Positions 4,670 to 5,536 of a stretch of 5,536 nucleotides of DNA are shown piece after piece. Below the pieces are notes generated by a model. It worked only from the letters and a program-made list of their open reading frames with translations. It was not told the DNA's origin and made no database searches. Each line of letters opens with the position of its first letter. The first letter of the stretch is position 1. Position numbers and translations under genes: made by a program. Origin of the DNA: an uncultured Microbacterium sp. (lineage in GTDB: Bacteria > Actinomycetota > Actinomycetes > Actinomycetales > Microbacteriaceae); NCBI GenBank assembly GCA_947647645.1, contig CANSLE010000180.1:1-5536 (forward strand), given 5' to 3'.

Positions 4670-5275
4670 ATGACAAACACTGAGCTGAAGGCGGCGGTCG
4701 ACTCACTGCGACCCGCACTCCAGAGCGCGACCACCACCAAGCAAGAACGGGCTCAATTCGTCTGCGACCTCGTGCGCGAGGTCTACGACCACATCAAGTT
4801 CGACCTCCACGGGCCGCATGCCGACACCGAGGAACGGGCGAGGCTGGGAGAACTGCTGGACGCCGCGTTGCCAGCAGCACCGATCCCTGCAGCTGCACAA
4901 GAATCAACCATCACGCACAAGCCCAGCGAGGGAGCCGATGGCCCCCTCGGTCGCGTCGCGCTCGGGATGCGCATCGAGGTGTATGACGAGAACGACAACT
5001 TGCTCGGCGCGTTCCTGCGTGAAGACGTGAAGGCTGCCGCTTGCCCCCGCCCCGGCGACAAGATCGCGGCCGGGACCCTCGGGGATCGGATGCACCAGTT
5101 CGCCGGCTTATGGCCAGCCGTACACCACGTCGACCACTACCTCACGATCCCCGGCGTGAAGGACTGGGACCCGATGTCCACCATCGTGATCCACGTGCGC
5201 AATCAATCACGCGAAGCACTCGACTCAATCAGCCCGGAGATCGAATCTCAAGGATGGTCGCGATCGCGGCTTTAG
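4670..5275 (+). CDS. Hypothetical protein, 201 aa, two-domain layout
   Basis: I do not recognise this protein. Residues 1-68 look helical (KQERAQFVCDLVREVYDHI) and acidic. Residues 69-90 are an Ala/Pro-rich linker, and about 92-180 look beta-rich: MRIEVYDENDNLLGAFL and later HHVDHYLTIPG and STIVIHV. Short strands with turn residues and Pro-Gly-Asp (near 127) suggest a small barrel- or sandwich-like domain. There is no signal peptide, membrane helix or obvious catalytic motif. The ATG is preceded by AAGGAG (4658-4663) at 6-nt spacing, a strong ribosome binding site. It is the last gene of the run that starts with the coupling-protein fragment; a strong hairpin terminator lies about 80 bp downstream. 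It is probably a cytoplasmic accessory protein of the element. The final ~20 residues (SPEIESQGWSRSRL) look disordered. Confidence 0.72.
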   Translation: MTNTELKAAVDSLRPALQSATTTKQERAQFVCDLVREVYDHIKFDLHGPHADTEERARLGELLDAALPAAPIPAAAQESTITHKPSEGADGPLGRVALGMRIEVYDENDNLLGAFLREDVKAAACPRPGDKIAAGTLGDRMHQFAGLWPAVHHVDHYLTIPGVKDWDPMSTIVIHVRNQSREALDSISPEIESQGWSRSRL

Positions 5276-5355
5276 AGCCTCACTGAAATGTACGGGACTC
5301 CGTCAACTACGCGAGCCTCCCTGCATGGAAAACACGCCCGATAAGCCCACAGGAA

Positions 5356-5386
5356 AGGGGCTCCCGCTGAAACAGCGGGAGCCCCT
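5356..5386. terminator. Strong hairpin terminator, likely bidirectional
   Basis: Bases 5356-5369 pair with 5373-5386: 14 uninterrupted, very GC-rich pairs closed by an AAA loop. It lies about 80 bp after the stop of the 201-residue gene and 18 bp beyond the stop of a possible convergent minus-strand gene, so it could end transcripts from both sides. An A-rich GAAA precedes the stem, which acts as a short U-rich tail for minus-strand transcripts; the plus-strand tail is only TCATAGT. Confidence 0.85.
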
Positions 5387-5403
5387 CATAGTGGCGTCAG
5401 GTG

Positions 5404-5536
5404 TCAGCTCCGCGTGATGCTGAGGTAGTGCCGCGCGGAGGTCAGATAGGTGGTGGCACCCGCTGCAACGTAGTCAGCGGCGGGGCGTGAGGAACGAATC
5501 GGTGACAATTGATCGTTAGTGCCGGGAGGCGCTGGC
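5404..5536 (-). CDS. Possible C-terminal end of a convergent gene (partial, runs off right edge)
   Basis: On the minus strand one frame is open from the right edge for about 43 codons. It ends with AADYVAAGATTYLTSARHYL, four more residues and a TGA (5404-5406), 18 bp from the bidirectional-looking terminator, exactly where a convergent gene would stop. The sequence is too short to assign. A second minus-strand frame is also open over the first ~30 codons, so the choice rests on composition and on the stop-to-terminator spacing. In context a mobile-element gene would be unsurprising, but nothing in these residues proves it. Confidence 0.35.
   Translation of the reverse strand, partial: PAPPGTNDQLSPIRSSRPAADYVAAGATTYLTSARHYLSITRS

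Noticed and set aside
1..5536. CRISPR array, tRNA, rRNA, complete transposase or integrase
   Set aside because: No regularly spaced repeats, tRNA cloverleaf, rRNA core sequence or recombinase active-site motif was seen on either strand.

Overview
The window is high-GC DNA with actinobacterial hallmarks: GTG starts, strong GC bias at third codon positions, -10 hexamers set 5-6 nt before start codons (leaderless transcripts), and protein families typical of Microbacteriaceae and relatives. A Microbacterium-like host is my best guess. It rests on recognised family resemblance, not on a search.

Layout. (1) 1-1147, minus strand, looks like ordinary chromosome. It holds the N-terminal part of a long-form SDR oxidoreductase running off the left edge, a perfect 22-bp inverted repeat, and a complete secreted lipoprotein. 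(2) 1148-1254 is a divergent promoter region with one actinobacterial DnaA box. (3) 1255-1878, plus strand, is an intact TMEM175/DUF1211 potassium-channel-like membrane protein. (4) 1948-3187 is a patch of remnants and orphan genes: a frameshifted minus-strand pseudogene, a small three-helix membrane protein (2516-2878) with a hairpin terminator, and about 245 bp of unassigned DNA. (5) 3188-3399 is a diverged second copy of the TMEM175 3' end plus its downstream flank, with its own frameshift. (6) 3399-5275, plus strand, looks like the tail of a conjugative element: the last ~120 codons of a TraG/VirD4-type coupling protein with no 5' part, overlapped by a small HNH-type protein, then two proteins I cannot assign. 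A strong hairpin terminator (5356-5386) closes this run. (7) A convergent minus-strand reading frame may enter from the right edge.

How it fits together. The TMEM175 3' end plus its post-stop flank occurs twice, about 1.465 kb apart, bracketing foreign-looking DNA. The second copy abuts the truncated coupling-protein gene directly. This suggests a degraded integrative or conjugative element, or serial rearrangement, next to a TMEM175 locus. The three genes from 3762 to 5275 have good ribosome binding sites, short spacing and a shared terminator, so they look intact and co-transcribed even though the coupling protein ahead of them is broken. I see no CRISPR array, tRNA, rRNA, complete transposase or complete integrase. 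The best candidate for something undescribed is the HNH/Trp-rich/201-residue trio, but no function beyond the HNH-type motif can be read from sequence alone.
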